61,971 nt of DNA from Chitinophagaceae bacterium (GCA_947456805.1 CANGTN010000008.1:1-61971), one strand, 5' to 3'; positions 1 to 10,930 are shown, numbered from the stretch's first letter. Made by a program: numbers and translations. The notes: a model not told the origin generated them from the letters alone.

Positions 1-1347
1 ACTTGGATAATAAACAATATTATGAATGTCTGCATGAACATTTGGAAGCCCTGAGCAACCATTTGCCCATTGTGTAATTTGTTGCCAGTTAGCAGCACCG
101 TCTGTAGACTTTAAGATATCAATACCGCCTATCAATAAGTTGTTGGAGTTGTTGGGATCAACAGCAGCAATTAAATCGTACCAACATTGACTACGTGTAA
201 AATCTGTTTTGGTTATTCCCTGATCACACCATGAGGGCAATGTCATGTTTGTCCAGTTTGTTCCACCATCTGTACTTTTCATGATTGCTCCTATTATACT
301 AGAAGCTGCCTTTTGACACAAAGCATAAATAGTATTGTTATCATTTGGCGACAAAGCAACTTCTATTCTGCGCCATGTTGAACTTCCGCTAATAGCCGGC
401 GGGGTTATTTCTGTCCAGGTTCCAACCGTTCCAACATTTGCGCCATTAGCGGCTATGGTTGACTTGTATAATTTACCTCTATATGCCTCTGTATCTCCAC
501 TAAGACCAGTTGAGGCGTAAATATCTCCATTAGCTGATATTTCTAAATCGGCTGCAAACAAATCTCTGGGAGTAGAACAATCAGCTCCAGTTGTGCCTAA
601 CACACGTGACCAAGTAACACCTCCGTCTCCACTTCGCTGAATACCTCCACCATTATTACAAAAACGACTTCTTGTTGTTGCGAATACAATACCACTATTG
701 GTAATCACAATATCTTGAACAAAATGAAAGTTGGCTGTATTGGTTGTAGCGGTAAGTAAGTTCCAGGTTAATCCGCCATCTACACTTTTATAAATACCAT
801 TGCCCATAATCGCATCAGAATTAAACCAACCCTCTCCTGTTCCGGCATACATCACATTCAAATTACTTGGGTCCTGTGCCATCGCCGTTATGGCAATGTT
901 TGGCAAGTCTGGAGTAATTAATGTCCACAAATAATTTGCAGATTTAAAATTGGTACATTTCCAAATACCACCTCCTACTCCTGCAGTAAAAACAGTATTT
1001 CCTGTTGCATCTCTTCTGTCTATAAAAACAGCTCTGGTTCTGCCACCTACATTATTAGGTCCACGTTCTGTCCATGCAAGTGCATTCGTATTTGTTGTTC
1101 GAGACGCAATTAAACTTTTGGTATATTCCTGTGCAATAGCTAACCTTTCATAAGGCACATAACCCAATGCAAGGTCTTTGGTCATTTCAAAATTTTGTTT
1201 CAGCCAGCCACCCGGAGCTTCTTCTTCAGCCTCTTCATTTTCATTTTGAGAAAAATCCTGGTTTTCTTTTTCGTTAGAATGATTGCTTTTACAAGCACTG
1301 AAGAGTAATGTTGTAGCAATTAAGGAAGCAGTAAATAAATATTTCAT
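1..1347 (-). CDS. BNR/sortilin-like secreted lipoprotein (3' end outside window)
   Basis: The gene runs off the left edge; 449 codons are visible from an ATG. The N-terminus is a lipoprotein signal (MKYLFTASLIATTLLFSACK, lipobox FSAC), followed by an acidic Asn/Glu-rich linker. From about residue 80 it reads WTERGPNNVGGRTRAVFID and then repeated turns such as GGIWKCT, GIYKSVDGGLTW, GIQRSGDGGVTW and IMKSTDGGTNW. These are Asp-box (BNR) repeats of the sortilin/Vps10-like beta-propeller family, common as surface proteins in Bacteroidota. In that phylum such proteins are usually anchored or exported and often carry a T9SS sorting domain, which would lie beyond the edge. The substrate is unknown. 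It is divergent from mutL across a 243-bp gap in which I see no clear promoter box. Confidence 0.8.
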   Translation of the reverse strand, partial: MKYLFTASLIATTLLFSACKSNHSNEKENQDFSQNENEEAEEEAPGGWLKQNFEMTKDLALGYVPYERLAIAQEYTKSLIASRTTNTNALAWTERGPNNVGGRTRAVFIDRRDATGNTVFTAGVGGGIWKCTNFKSANYLWTLITPDLPNIAITAMAQDPSNLNVMYAGTGEGWFNSDAIMGNGIYKSVDGGLTWNLLTATTNTANFHFVQDIVITNSGIVFATTRSRFCNNGGGIQRSGDGGVTWSRVLGTTGADCSTPRDLFAADLEISANGDIYASTGLSGDTEAYRGKLYKSTIAANGANVGTVGTWTEITPPAISGSSTWRRIEVALSPNDNNTIYALCQKAASSIIGAIMKSTDGGTNWTNMTLPSWCDQGITKTDFTRSQCWYDLIAAVDPNNSNNLLIGGIDILKSTDGAANWQQITQWANGCSGLPNVHADIHNIVYYPS

Positions 1348-1590
1348 TTTGTGATTTTGATTAGTCAGCAATCATTCCCATTTACTTAAAAATAATTGGA
1401 TATTTCATAGATTATCTAAAAGACAATTCCAACATATTTGAAACGTAAAATTATAGTTTTATTTGAATTTATCTTGCCAAAGTCAAATTTTTTATTTTTA
1501 ATATTTGGGGATATAAGCCAATGATAATTTGTTCTCTTCAACTTTCTCAAGATAGTATTACTTTTACCAACTCTTAAAAATAGAAGTGAA

Positions 1591-3429
1591 GTGACTGACA
1601 TTATACAATTATTACCCGATAATATAGCCAATCAAATTGCAGCAGGTGAGGTAATACAACGCCCATCCAGCGCAGTAAAAGAACTTTTGGAAAATGCTGT
1701 TGATGCGAGTGCTACAGAAATAAAATTAATCATTACAGATTCGGGTAAAGCCTCCGTTACAGTTATTGATAATGGCAAAGGCATGAGTGAAACTGATGCG
1801 AGAATGGCTTTTGAACGACATGCTACCAGTAAAATCAGCAATATTGAAGACCTATTTAGAATCAAAACAATGGGTTTCAGAGGAGAAGCATTGGCAAGTA
1901 TTGCGGCTGTTGCACAAGTTGAATTAAAAACAAAACAAAGCACAGAAACCTTAGGTACTTTTATTGAAATAGAAAATAGCCGTGTACTGAAGCAAGAAGC
2001 TTGTGCCGCACCGAATGGTACAAGCATCAGCATGAAAAATTTATTTTTTAATGTCCCGGCAAGAAGAAATTTTTTGAAGAGCAACGCTGCCGAGATGCGC
2101 CATATTGTTGATGAATTTATCAGAGTGGCAATGGCTTTTCCCGAAATCTTTTTTTCATTGACTAGCAACGGACAACAAGTTTTTCATTTTGAAGCAGGAA
2201 CACTTAAACAACGTGTAGTTCAAGTATTAGGAGCACCTTATAATGCTAAATTGGTAACAGTAAAAGAGCAAACTGATTACATGAATGTACAAGGTTTTGT
2301 AGGCAAACCTGAAACTGCTAAAAAAACCCGAGGTGACCAATATTTTTTTGTAAACAACAGATTTATCAAAAGTGCATATTTAAATCATGCAGTAAACAGT
2401 GCTTTTGAAAATATGATTCCAAAAGATAGTTATCCTACTTATGTACTTTACATAGACTTAGACCCAGGTGTATTGGATATTAATGTGCACCCAACCAAAC
2501 AAGAAATAAAATTTGAGGATGAAAAAATTGTTTACGCATTTATTCAAGCAGCTGTAAAACATGCGCTTGCTCAGTTTAGCATTGCTCCCAGTTTAGATTT
2601 TACCCTCAATGCAGATATTCAAAGTCTTGAAGCTATTTCAAAACCATTTACACATCAAAACCAGGAAGCTGCAACCGGCAGTAGTTTATATAAAACATTT
2701 ACGAATAAACACCAAGCTCATATCATAGAGCCAAATGAAAATAGTGAATTGAGACATTGGAGAGATTTTTTTGTAAAAAAAGAAACGGATGTGAGTTACG
2801 AACAGCAACCGTTGAACTCGGATTTGGGTGCACAAAAAACGTCAATATCGGTGTACGATTTTCATCACCAAACCTATATACAATTACATAATACATATAT
2901 TTTATCGGCTAGTAATAATGGATTTATTTTAGTTCATCAACAACATGCACATGAACGTATTTTGTACGAAAAATACAATATTGCTTTTCATAGTCAAATA
3001 CATACCACACAAAAAAGTTTGTTCCCCATTACTTTAGAATTAGCAGTACCAGATGCTATTTTGCTGGAAGACTTGTTACCCGAAATAATTGCATTGGGAT
3101 ATGCCATAGAACCCTTTGGCACCAATACTTTCGTAATACAAGGCACCCCGGCAGATGTTGCTCCGGGCAATGAAAAACACAGCATTGAATTATTGCTTGA
3201 GCAGTTTAAACATTTCAGTAGCGATATCAAATTTGGCAAACGAGAAAAATTAATTCGTTGCATCAGCAGACAACATGCCATAAAAGCCGGACAAGCATTG
3301 CAACAAAAAGAAATGCAAACTTTATTGGAACAATTATTTGCGTGCACCACGCCCAATACTACGCCAAGCGGCAGTCCAACTTTTCTTGAATTTAAAGAGG
3401 ATTATCTGGATAAAATGTTTGGGAAATAA
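1591..3429 (+). CDS. mutL: DNA mismatch repair protein MutL
   Basis: MutL couples mismatch recognition by MutS to strand removal. The 612-residue protein has the full GHKL ATPase: ENAVDA (34-39), DNGKGM (60-65) and GFRGEAL (95-101), then the transducer domain and a C-terminal dimerisation domain. The start is GTG. The next residues (TDIIQLLPDNIANQIAAGEV) match the conserved MutL N-terminus, so no upstream extension is needed. In the C-terminal domain the place of the endonuclease motif DQHA(X)2E(X)4E reads HQQHAHERILYE (449-460), with the first Asp replaced by His. The last motif reads TPSGSPTF rather than CPHGRP. Nicking activity is therefore uncertain, though the family assignment is not. 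The gene appears to stand alone, upstream of the E1 dehydrogenase gene. Confidence 0.96.
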   Translation: MTDIIQLLPDNIANQIAAGEVIQRPSSAVKELLENAVDASATEIKLIITDSGKASVTVIDNGKGMSETDARMAFERHATSKISNIEDLFRIKTMGFRGEALASIAAVAQVELKTKQSTETLGTFIEIENSRVLKQEACAAPNGTSISMKNLFFNVPARRNFLKSNAAEMRHIVDEFIRVAMAFPEIFFSLTSNGQQVFHFEAGTLKQRVVQVLGAPYNAKLVTVKEQTDYMNVQGFVGKPETAKKTRGDQYFFVNNRFIKSAYLNHAVNSAFENMIPKDSYPTYVLYIDLDPGVLDINVHPTKQEIKFEDEKIVYAFIQAAVKHALAQFSIAPSLDFTLNADIQSLEAISKPFTHQNQEAATGSSLYKTFTNKHQAHIIEPNENSELRHWRDFFVKKETDVSYEQQPLNSDLGAQKTSISVYDFHHQTYIQLHNTYILSASNNGFILVHQQHAHERILYEKYNIAFHSQIHTTQKSLFPITLELAVPDAILLEDLLPEIIALGYAIEPFGTNTFVIQGTPADVAPGNEKHSIELLLEQFKHFSSDIKFGKREKLIRCISRQHAIKAGQALQQKEMQTLLEQLFACTTPNTTPSGSPTFLEFKEDYLDKMFGK

Positions 3430-3521
3430 ATCATTATTTATTTACAAGAAACGAACCATCTTTGGTAGTTATACATTTTAAAATTAATTATAACTAACTT
3501 AGCTATTCATAAATTGTGCCT

Positions 3522-5546
3522 ATGCAATTTGAACGAAAACAATTATCCAATCAGGAATTACTATCTATTTATAAAGCCCTTGTATTACCCAGATTAATTG
3601 AAGAAAAAATGCTTGTCTTACTTCGTCAGGGGAAAATCAGCAAATGGTTTAGTGGTATCGGTCAGGAAGCAATTTCTGTTGGTACAACATTGGCATTAGC
3701 GGAAGATGAGTGGTTGATGCCGTTGCACAGAAACCTTGGTGTTTTTACCACAAGAAAAATACCATTGGAAAAATTATTTAAACAGTGGGAAGGCAATAAA
3801 GACGGCTACAGCAAAGGCAGGGAAAGAAGTTTTCATTTTGGTAGTAAAGCACATCATATCTGTGGAATGATTTCGCACCTTGGACCACAACTGGCAATTG
3901 CAGATGGCGTTGCATTGGCTTATCAATTGAGACAAGAAAATAAAGTAGCTGTTGCATTTACCGGTGATGGCGGTACAAGTGAAGGCGATTTTCATGAAGC
4001 GCTGAATGTGGCTGCTGTATGGGGTTTGCCGGTAATTTTTATAATTGAAAATAATGGATACGGATTAAGTACACCCACCAATGAACAATATCGTTGCAAA
4101 GATTTGATTGATAAAGCAAAGGGTTATGGAATGGAAGGTGTACAAATAGACGGCAACAACGTGCTCGCTGTTTATGACACCATCAAAGGCGTTAGAGATT
4201 ATTGCATACGTGAACAAAAGCCTTATTTAATTGAATGTATGACCTTTAGAATGCGAGGACATGAAGAAGCAAGTGGCGTAAAATATGTTCCCAAAGATTT
4301 ATTGGAAGAATGGGCGATCAAAGACCCAATCAGTAATTATGAAAATTATTTGTTAGCAGAAAAAATACTTTCAAAAAGTGCGATTGAAGGAATTAAAAAA
4401 GAAATCAAACAATACATTGAATCGGAACTAAACAAAGCTTACGAAAGTGAAAAATTGATACCAAATACTGCAGAAGAAATTGCAGATGTGTATGCGCCAA
4501 AAACCAACAATAATGATTTGTTGATTGAATCGAGTCAACAATTAAATGCAGGTGGGCAATGGATTGCAGCAGTTGGAACTTCAAAAGAAATTCGTTTTGT
4601 AGATGCCATACAACAAGCATTGTGGCAAAGTATGGAACAACATCCGCAACTGATTTTAATGGGACAAGACATCGCCGAATATGGCGGTGCTTTTAAAATT
4701 ACAGAAGGCTTTGTAACACAATTTGGGAAACACAGGGTTCGGAATACCCCATTATGCGAAAGCGCAATTGTAGGAACCGCACTGGGCTTGAGTTTAGAAG
4801 GGTTTAAAAGTATGATGGAAATGCAGTTTTCCGATTTTGCAACCGTTGGTTTTAATCAGATTGTAAACAACCTTGCCAAAATATATTATCGCTGGCAACA
4901 AAATGCCGATGTAGTGATTCGTATGCCATGCGGAGCAGGTGTGGGGGCAGGACCTTTTCATAGCCAAACAAATGAAGCATGGTTTACAAAAGTACCCGGA
5001 CTAAAAGTAGTTTATCCCAGTACACCACAAGATGCAAAAGGTTTGTTGATTGCAGCTATCAATGACCCAAATCCAGTAATCTATTTTGAACACAAAGCAT
5101 TGTACAGAAGTATTGTTGGTTCCGTGCCCGAAGCATATTATGAAATTGAAATTGGCAAAGCAAAATTAGTACAAGCTGGAACAGATATTACCATTATTAC
5201 TTACGGAGCAGGAGTACACTGGGCTTTGGAATACCAACAACAACTTAAAAACGTTTCTTTACATATCCTTGACCTTAGAACCTTGTTGCCATTGGACTAC
5301 AGCGCAATACAAAAAGCTGTATCAGTTACAGGAAAAGTTTTAATCCTGCACGAAGATTCTATGTTTGGAGGATTGGGTGGAGAAATTAGTGCATGGATAA
5401 GTGAACATTGTTTTGAAAGCCTTGATGCTCCTATTTTGCGTTGTGCAAGTATAGATACACCAATACCCTTTAATATAGATTTGGAACAAAATTATTTAGC
5501 AAAAACTAGATTGGGTGAGTGTATTGAAAGTTTGATGAGTTATTGA
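3522..5546 (+). CDS. 2-oxoacid dehydrogenase E1, alpha and beta subunits fused
   Basis: This is a thiamine-diphosphate E1 component that decarboxylates a 2-oxoacid and passes the acyl group to the E2 lipoyl domain. Residues ~1-330 form the alpha part. It contains the ThDP motif from GDGGTSEGDFHEALN (G148) to ENNGYG (N177-N178), plus FRMRGHEEAS. Residues ~340-674 form the beta part (RFVDAIQQALWQ, GQDIAEYGGAFK, PCGAGVGAGPFHSQ, VVYPSTPQDAKGLL). In many bacteria these are two genes; the single-chain form is frequent in Bacteroidota and is usually annotated as 2-oxoisovalerate or pyruvate dehydrogenase. The substrate cannot be fixed from sequence alone. A GTG lies two codons upstream, but the ATG used here is preferred. 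No E2 or E3 gene is nearby. Confidence 0.9.
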   Translation: MQFERKQLSNQELLSIYKALVLPRLIEEKMLVLLRQGKISKWFSGIGQEAISVGTTLALAEDEWLMPLHRNLGVFTTRKIPLEKLFKQWEGNKDGYSKGRERSFHFGSKAHHICGMISHLGPQLAIADGVALAYQLRQENKVAVAFTGDGGTSEGDFHEALNVAAVWGLPVIFIIENNGYGLSTPTNEQYRCKDLIDKAKGYGMEGVQIDGNNVLAVYDTIKGVRDYCIREQKPYLIECMTFRMRGHEEASGVKYVPKDLLEEWAIKDPISNYENYLLAEKILSKSAIEGIKKEIKQYIESELNKAYESEKLIPNTAEEIADVYAPKTNNNDLLIESSQQLNAGGQWIAAVGTSKEIRFVDAIQQALWQSMEQHPQLILMGQDIAEYGGAFKITEGFVTQFGKHRVRNTPLCESAIVGTALGLSLEGFKSMMEMQFSDFATVGFNQIVNNLAKIYYRWQQNADVVIRMPCGAGVGAGPFHSQTNEAWFTKVPGLKVVYPSTPQDAKGLLIAAINDPNPVIYFEHKALYRSIVGSVPEAYYEIEIGKAKLVQAGTDITIITYGAGVHWALEYQQQLKNVSLHILDLRTLLPLDYSAIQKAVSVTGKVLILHEDSMFGGLGGEISAWISEHCFESLDAPILRCASIDTPIPFNIDLEQNYLAKTRLGECIESLMSY

Positions 5547-5886
5547 AATTGAGAGGTTATAAAAGACGGGAACTTAGGATAAATCAAGATAGTTTTACAA
5601 AATGAGAAGTCTAAAATTACAGAAAGATGTGGGTTAGATGACAGATGATAGAAAATGGATAAAGCATTTTGGAATTCTTAATCCTTTACAGCAATGACGT
5701 TGAACTTTTTAAAATTCTAGAACCAATTAAACTCAGTTTTCTTTTCACAGTATCTCTGTGGTTTGGTTGGTATGTGTATCAAAACTCTGCGATGAAAAAT
5801 GATTGAAGCAGAATAGCAAAAAACAATCTCATAAGGTATTCATTAAGTGATTAACAATTTATTTATTTACAAAATAAAGTATGGGC
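5547..5886. other. 340-bp intergenic gap without a gene
   Basis: The interval lies between the stop of the E1 gene and the convergent AlkB-type gene. I find no open frame with family similarity and no clear T-tailed terminator. A weak 5-bp hairpin (CACAG at 5746-5750, CTGTG at 5756-5760) is the only local symmetry I could see. It may be decayed sequence. Confidence 0.4.
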
Positions 5887-6930
5887 TCATACTATTTTAA
5901 GCTGTTCTATTTTTTTATTCATTATATAAAACCATAATGGTGGTATCAGGCTTAATATCATCATACCCGGATAGCCTGTAGGCATTTGAGGGGCTTCATC
6001 ACTGTGTCTTAAAACTTGGTATTTTCTAGAAGCTAAATAATGGTGATCGCTGTGTCGGCTTAATTCAAACAACATCAATCTTCCAATAACATGATTACTG
6101 TTCCAACTGTGTTGTGGTAATGTTCGTTCATATTTACCGGCAGCTATTTCTTTGCGGCTTAAGCCATAATGTTCAATGTAGTTCACAGTTTCAAGCAATG
6201 CAATTCCAATTGCTGCAGCTGCTAAAAAATAGAAGGTTATAGTTGAACCAAATATAAAATAAATTGCAATGATAGAACTTATTTGTATCAATTGATACAG
6301 CAACATTTCATTATAGAAACTAAAGATAGAATAACCCTTTTTTTTCACATCTTGATTTGCAATTTTCCAAGCACCGATATAACTAAAAATTATTGTTCTG
6401 AAATAAAAGAAATAAATTACTTCTCCTTTTCTGGCGCTGTTTGGGTCGTCTTTTGTTGCCACATTTTTATGATGTCCTTTATTGTGCTCTATAAAAAAAT
6501 GCATGTACAAAGAAGACAACAAAGATGCTTTTGCTAAAAATTGTTCAAGCTTATTTTTTCTGTGACCTAATTCGTGACCTACATTAATTCCGAATGTGCC
6601 ACAAAGCAACCCCATTGTGAATATGCGTGCTGCAATATCAGTATTACTAAGTTCAACTTCTTTCATACTTTGTAAGTAAAAAAACATTGTAGGAAATTGA
6701 AGCAGGACAATCAGGTACAAAATGTAATCATATAGCTTGTTATTCTTTGCAACTGCTTCCTCTTCGGCAGCCAGATTTTTTTCATTGGGTTGCATAAACA
6801 ATTCAATCATTGGAATAAAAATCCATGCATACAATAATGCCGACCAACTTAATATTCCTGTGTGTGTAAATGCGACATATGCTAATACATACACAATTAA
6901 CGGAGATAAATATTTGAATGGCTTTGTCAT
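5887..6930 (-). CDS. AlkB-type membrane non-haem di-iron monooxygenase (alkane 1-monooxygenase family)
   Basis: The family hydroxylates terminal methyl groups of alkanes or fatty acyl-like chains in the inner membrane, using a di-iron centre and rubredoxin. The protein is hydrophobic with about six membrane segments. It carries the full histidine signature in order: HELGHR, EHNKGHHKN, NYIEHYGL and LSRHSDHHYLASRKYQVLR. The length of ~347 residues is near the lower end for AlkB proteins. A GTG three codons upstream (6939) is possible, but the ATG gives a normal N-terminus (MTKPFKYLSP). No rubredoxin or rubredoxin reductase gene is in the window. The family is well supported; the natural substrate in this organism is not known. 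Confidence 0.9.
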   Translation of the reverse strand: MTKPFKYLSPLIVYVLAYVAFTHTGILSWSALLYAWIFIPMIELFMQPNEKNLAAEEEAVAKNNKLYDYILYLIVLLQFPTMFFYLQSMKEVELSNTDIAARIFTMGLLCGTFGINVGHELGHRKNKLEQFLAKASLLSSLYMHFFIEHNKGHHKNVATKDDPNSARKGEVIYFFYFRTIIFSYIGAWKIANQDVKKKGYSIFSFYNEMLLYQLIQISSIIAIYFIFGSTITFYFLAAAAIGIALLETVNYIEHYGLSRKEIAAGKYERTLPQHSWNSNHVIGRLMLFELSRHSDHHYLASRKYQVLRHSDEAPQMPTGYPGMMILSLIPPLWFYIMNKKIEQLKIV

Positions 6931-6981
6931 TGTTTGCACAAGCTAGTGATAAAAATGAAAAATTGCTATTGCAGCACTAGT

Positions 6982-7551
6982 TTATTTATCAAAACTTCTT
7001 AATATTTTAAATTTCATCGATCCTCTTTCTCCGGGTACAACTCTGTATTGTATTGTTCTGTATTGTCCGGTACGTTGGTTATTGGTACTGTCTGCTGTGT
7101 TGTAAATAGGAAAACGACGTAGCAATGTTCCTTGAAATAATGAAAATTCATCGTACCCGTTATAGCCAATTTTTAATTTAAAGTCGTCTGTAATATCTGG
7201 GAATAGAATTGGACTTAAGCCTTCATTTTTTTCTGAGCTTAAACCAATAACAGAACCTTTCAGATTGTCATCAACAATATACAAAACAGCATCGGGAAAT
7301 CCATCGTTATTAAAATCTTCCAATTCGCATTTGTTGATTCGACCTTTAATTTCAAATTCAACATCCCTTGCAGTATTTTCAAAACCAATAGGAGCAATCA
7401 TCAAATTATTTTTATCAGCATTTTTATTGCTGCACCTGATTCTATAACCTGCTTTATTCAGTTTCATAGTAGTATCAAACTTCACAGCCTTTTGTGCAAA
7501 GGCATCAGAAATACATACCATACAAACGAAGATTAAAACGATTTTTTTCAT
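6982..7551 (-). CDS. small secreted protein of unknown function
   Basis: This 189-residue protein has a clear signal peptide (MKKIVLIFVCMVCISDAFA, cleavage before QKAVKF). I do not recognise a named family. One segment, DFNNDGFPDAVLY (about 99-111), has the DxNxDGxxD form of FG-GAP/EF-hand-like calcium loops, and the rest looks like short beta strands. It starts 9 nt after the stop of the IcmF-type mutase gene, so the two are probably co-transcribed. That position alone does not give it a role in acyl-CoA metabolism. It is likely periplasmic or extracellular. Confidence 0.72.
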   Translation of the reverse strand: MKKIVLIFVCMVCISDAFAQKAVKFDTTMKLNKAGYRIRCSNKNADKNNLMIAPIGFENTARDVEFEIKGRINKCELEDFNNDGFPDAVLYIVDDNLKGSVIGLSSEKNEGLSPILFPDITDDFKLKIGYNGYDEFSLFQGTLLRRFPIYNTADSTNNQRTGQYRTIQYRVVPGERGSMKFKILRSFDK

Positions 7552-7560
7552 GACCGGAAA

Positions 7561-10500
7561 TTACATATTTCTTCTGTATTGACCACCAACTTCGTATAAT
7601 GCGTTGGTGATTTGTCCCAAACTGCAATATTTAACAGTTTCCATCAACTCGGCAAATAAGTTTTCATGATTGATAGCAACTTGTTTCAAGCGATACAATC
7701 TTTCGGTAGCTACATCCTTGTTTCTTTCCTGAAATGCTTTTAGATTTTGAATCTGTTGTTCTTTTTCTTCACTCGTACTGCGAATAACTTCGGTAGGAGT
7801 AATTGTAGGACTGCCATTTTTATTCAGAAAAGTATTTACACCAATCAATGGTAGTTCGCCAGTATGTTTTTGCATTTCATACACCATGCTTTCTTCCTGA
7901 ATTTTATTGCGCTGATACATTCTTTCCATTGCCCCAAGAACACCACCACGATCGGTGATTCTGTCAAATTCATTTAACACCGCCTCTTCTACCAATTTTG
8001 TTAATTCTTCAATTGCAAAACTTCCCTGAATAAAATTTTCTGTTTTTGCAGTTCCCAGTTCTCTATTAATAATCAGTTGAATTGCCATTGCACGCCTTAC
8101 ACTTTCTTCGGTTGGTGTGGTGATTGCTTCGTCATAAGCATTAGTGTGTAAGCTATTGCAGTTGTCGTATATCGCATACAAAGCTTGTAATGTAGTTCTG
8201 ATATCATTGAAATCAATCTCTTGCGCATGCAAACTTCTGCCCGAAGTTTGAATGTGGTATTTTAATTTCTGAGATCGGTCATTGCCTTTGTATTTGTACT
8301 TCATTGCCTTTGCCCAAATTCTTCTTGCAACTCTACCTATTACACTGTATTCAGGGTCCATTCCATTACTGAAAAAGAAAGAAAGATTAGGTGCAAAATC
8401 ATCAATATGCATGCCACGGCTCAAATAATATTCTACATAAGTAAATCCATTTGCCAAAGTAAATGCAAGCTGTGTAATAGGATTGGCACCTGCTTCAGCA
8501 ATGTGGTATCCACTGATACTCACGCTGTAAAAATTTCTTACTTTATTATCAATAAAATATTCCTGCACATCACCCATTAATTTCAATGCAAATTCAGTTG
8601 AAAAAATACAAGTATTTTGAGCTTGATCTTCTTTTAAAATATCTGCCTGTACAGTTCCTCGTACATTTTGAAGCGCAGCTTCTTTGCAAGCTTCATAAAC
8701 TTCTTTTGGTAAAACTTCGTCTCCGCTCAATCCCAATAATTGCAACCCTAATCCATTATTACCTTCTGGAAGTTGATTGGGGGAAGAGGTGTTGTTGTAA
8801 GCAGGTTGTTTTATTGATGCGTATTTTTTTGCACTTATTTTTTTTACTTCTTCCCACAAACCAAGTTCTTCTATTTTCTTTTCACATTGTTGATCAATGG
8901 CAGCATTCATAAAGAATGCTAATAGCATTGCAGCAGGACCATTGATTGTCATGCTAACACTTGTATTCGCAGCACACAAATCAAATCCGCTGTATAATTT
9001 TTTTGCATCATCAACTGTAGCAATACTTACACCGCTATTACCAACTTTGCCATAAATATCCGGGCGATAATCGGGATCTTCTCCGTACAAGGTTACGCTG
9101 TCAAATGCAGTAGACAAGCGCTTTGCAGGCTGACCTAATGATACATAATGAAATCTTTTGTTGGTACGTTCGGGTCCGCCTTCACCGGCAAACATTCTAG
9201 TTGGATCTTCGCCTATTCTTTTTAATTCAAATACGCCGGATGTATAAGGGAATTCACCAGGTACATTTTCTTGTAGTTGCCAATGTAAAATATCACCCCA
9301 GTCTTTATATTTTGGTAAAACAACTTTCGGTATTTTAGAACCACTTAAAGATTTGGTTACAAGTGATTGCTGAATGGTTTTATTACGAACCTGGTATTCA
9401 AAAGAATCTTTGCTGTATTTTTCCTGAATATTTTTCCAGTTGTTCAATAATTTTTTACATTCGGGATGTAATGAACTTTCGTAACGCTCTTGCAGCGATT
9501 GTATTTCAGGCAATGCACTCATTTCTTTATCACCCATCACTCCATTAATTTGGTATAACTTTGAAGCAATCTTTGATTGTTCAAGTGCCCACACATCATA
9601 GTTTCTATTTACATCAGCAATTTCAGATAAATATCTTACTCTTTTCGAAGGGATGATTTGTGCTTTGGTAACAACTTCATTATTGTTTTTTTCAACAAAA
9701 GTATTTGCAGCAAAAACAACATTTGTTTTTTGCTCAACTGCAAGCATAATTTTTCTAAAAAGTTCATTGATACCTGCATCATTAAACTGAGCAGCAATCG
9801 TTCCTACAATTGGTAATGTTTCGTCTTTTGCATCCCAAAGTTGATGACTGCGTTTGTATTGTTTTCGTACATCATGCAACGCATCTAATGCCCCCGCTTT
9901 GTCAAACTTATTGATACATACAACATCTGCATAATCAAGCATATTGATTTTTTCCAGTTGCGAAGCTGCGCCATATTCGGGCGTCATCACATACATGCTG
10001 ATGCTACAAAAATCTAAAATGCTGGCATCGCTTTGTCCTACACCTGCACTTTCTAAAATAATAAAATCAAAATTTTCTGCTTTGCAAATGTCAATCGCAT
10101 CTTGTACATAAGCACTCAAAGCAGTATTATCTTCTCTTGTTGCAAGGCTTCTCATATAAGCTCTCGGATGAGAAATCGCATTCATTCTAATACGGTCACC
10201 TAATAATGCACCACCTGTTTTTTTCTTACTTGGATCAACCGAAATAACTGCAATTGTTTGATCAGAAAACGTATGCAAAAATCTTCTTACAATTTCATCT
10301 GTAACAGAACTCTTTCCTGCTCCCCCTGTTCCGGTAATTCCAAGAACAGGAATTGTTGATTCTATTTTCTTTTTTGTTGTATTAATTCCATTTTCTGCGT
10401 TTGTAATTTTTCTGGCAATTTTTCTTACCTCTTTTACTTCACCTAATGTCATAGGTGAAGTAAAATTTTCATTTTCATTCAATGGAAAATCACATTGCTG

Positions 10501-10908
10501 AATTACTTCTTCAATCATGCCTTCCAAACCCAACTGTCTGCCATCATCGGGAGAGTAAATTTTGTTAATGCCGTAATTGTGTAATTCATCAATTTCCTCA
10601 GGTAGAATCGTTCCTCCGCCTCCACCAAAAATTTTAATATGGTCACATCCATTTTGAACGAGCAAATCTTTCATGTACTTAAAAAATTCTACATGCCCAC
10701 CCTGATAAGATGTGATTGCAATTCCTTGAACATCTTCTTCAATAGCACATTCTACAATTTCATGTACACTGCGGTTGTGACCAAGATGAATAATTTCGGC
10801 TCCTTTGCTTTGCATAATTCTGCGCATAATATTAATAGCAGCATCATGCCCGTCAAATAAACTTGCAGCCGTTACAATTCTAACTTTATGTTGAGGAGTA
10901 TAGCTCAT
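7561..10908 (-). CDS. icmF: IcmF-type fused isobutyryl-CoA mutase (B12 domain + G-protein chaperone + mutase)
   Basis: One 1115-residue chain combines three modules. Residues 1-135 form the B12-binding domain ([14 protein letters not shown], cobalt ligand H21, [11 protein letters not shown]). Residues ~185-420 form a MeaB-like GTPase (P-loop GTGGAGKS, 193-200). The C-terminal TIM barrel is the mutase ([30 protein letters not shown]). This order defines IcmF, which interconverts isobutyryl- and n-butyryl-CoA and repairs its own cofactor. F573 and Q764 stand at the positions that are Tyr and Arg in methylmalonyl-CoA mutase, which favours a CoA ester without a free carboxylate. A -7 box lies 23 nt upstream. 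The downstream secreted protein is 9 nt away. Related acyl-CoA isomerisations (e.g. pivalyl/isovaleryl) remain possible. Confidence 0.93.
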   Translation of the reverse strand: MSYTPQHKVRIVTAASLFDGHDAAINIMRRIMQSKGAEIIHLGHNRSVHEIVECAIEEDVQGIAITSYQGGHVEFFKYMKDLLVQNGCDHIKIFGGGGGTILPEEIDELHNYGINKIYSPDDGRQLGLEGMIEEVIQQCDFPLNENENFTSPMTLGEVKEVRKIARKITNAENGINTTKKKIESTIPVLGITGTGGAGKSSVTDEIVRRFLHTFSDQTIAVISVDPSKKKTGGALLGDRIRMNAISHPRAYMRSLATREDNTALSAYVQDAIDICKAENFDFIILESAGVGQSDASILDFCSISMYVMTPEYGAASQLEKINMLDYADVVCINKFDKAGALDALHDVRKQYKRSHQLWDAKDETLPIVGTIAAQFNDAGINELFRKIMLAVEQKTNVVFAANTFVEKNNNEVVTKAQIIPSKRVRYLSEIADVNRNYDVWALEQSKIASKLYQINGVMGDKEMSALPEIQSLQERYESSLHPECKKLLNNWKNIQEKYSKDSFEYQVRNKTIQQSLVTKSLSGSKIPKVVLPKYKDWGDILHWQLQENVPGEFPYTSGVFELKRIGEDPTRMFAGEGGPERTNKRFHYVSLGQPAKRLSTAFDSVTLYGEDPDYRPDIYGKVGNSGVSIATVDDAKKLYSGFDLCAANTSVSMTINGPAAMLLAFFMNAAIDQQCEKKIEELGLWEEVKKISAKKYASIKQPAYNNTSSPNQLPEGNNGLGLQLLGLSGDEVLPKEVYEACKEAALQNVRGTVQADILKEDQAQNTCIFSTEFALKLMGDVQEYFIDNKVRNFYSVSISGYHIAEAGANPITQLAFTLANGFTYVEYYLSRGMHIDDFAPNLSFFFSNGMDPEYSVIGRVARRIWAKAMKYKYKGNDRSQKLKYHIQTSGRSLHAQEIDFNDIRTTLQALYAIYDNCNSLHTNAYDEAITTPTEESVRRAMAIQLIINRELGTAKTENFIQGSFAIEELTKLVEEAVLNEFDRITDRGGVLGAMERMYQRNKIQEESMVYEMQKHTGELPLIGVNTFLNKNGSPTITPTEVIRSTSEEKEQQIQNLKAFQERNKDVATERLYRLKQVAINHENLFAELMETVKYCSLGQITNALYEVGGQYRRNM

Positions 10909-10930
10909 AATTGTTGTAAATAATAAGCAG

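Noticed and set aside
1632-2168. Long open frame opposite mutL
   Set aside because: Antisense to the GHKL domain of mutL, with no family similarity.
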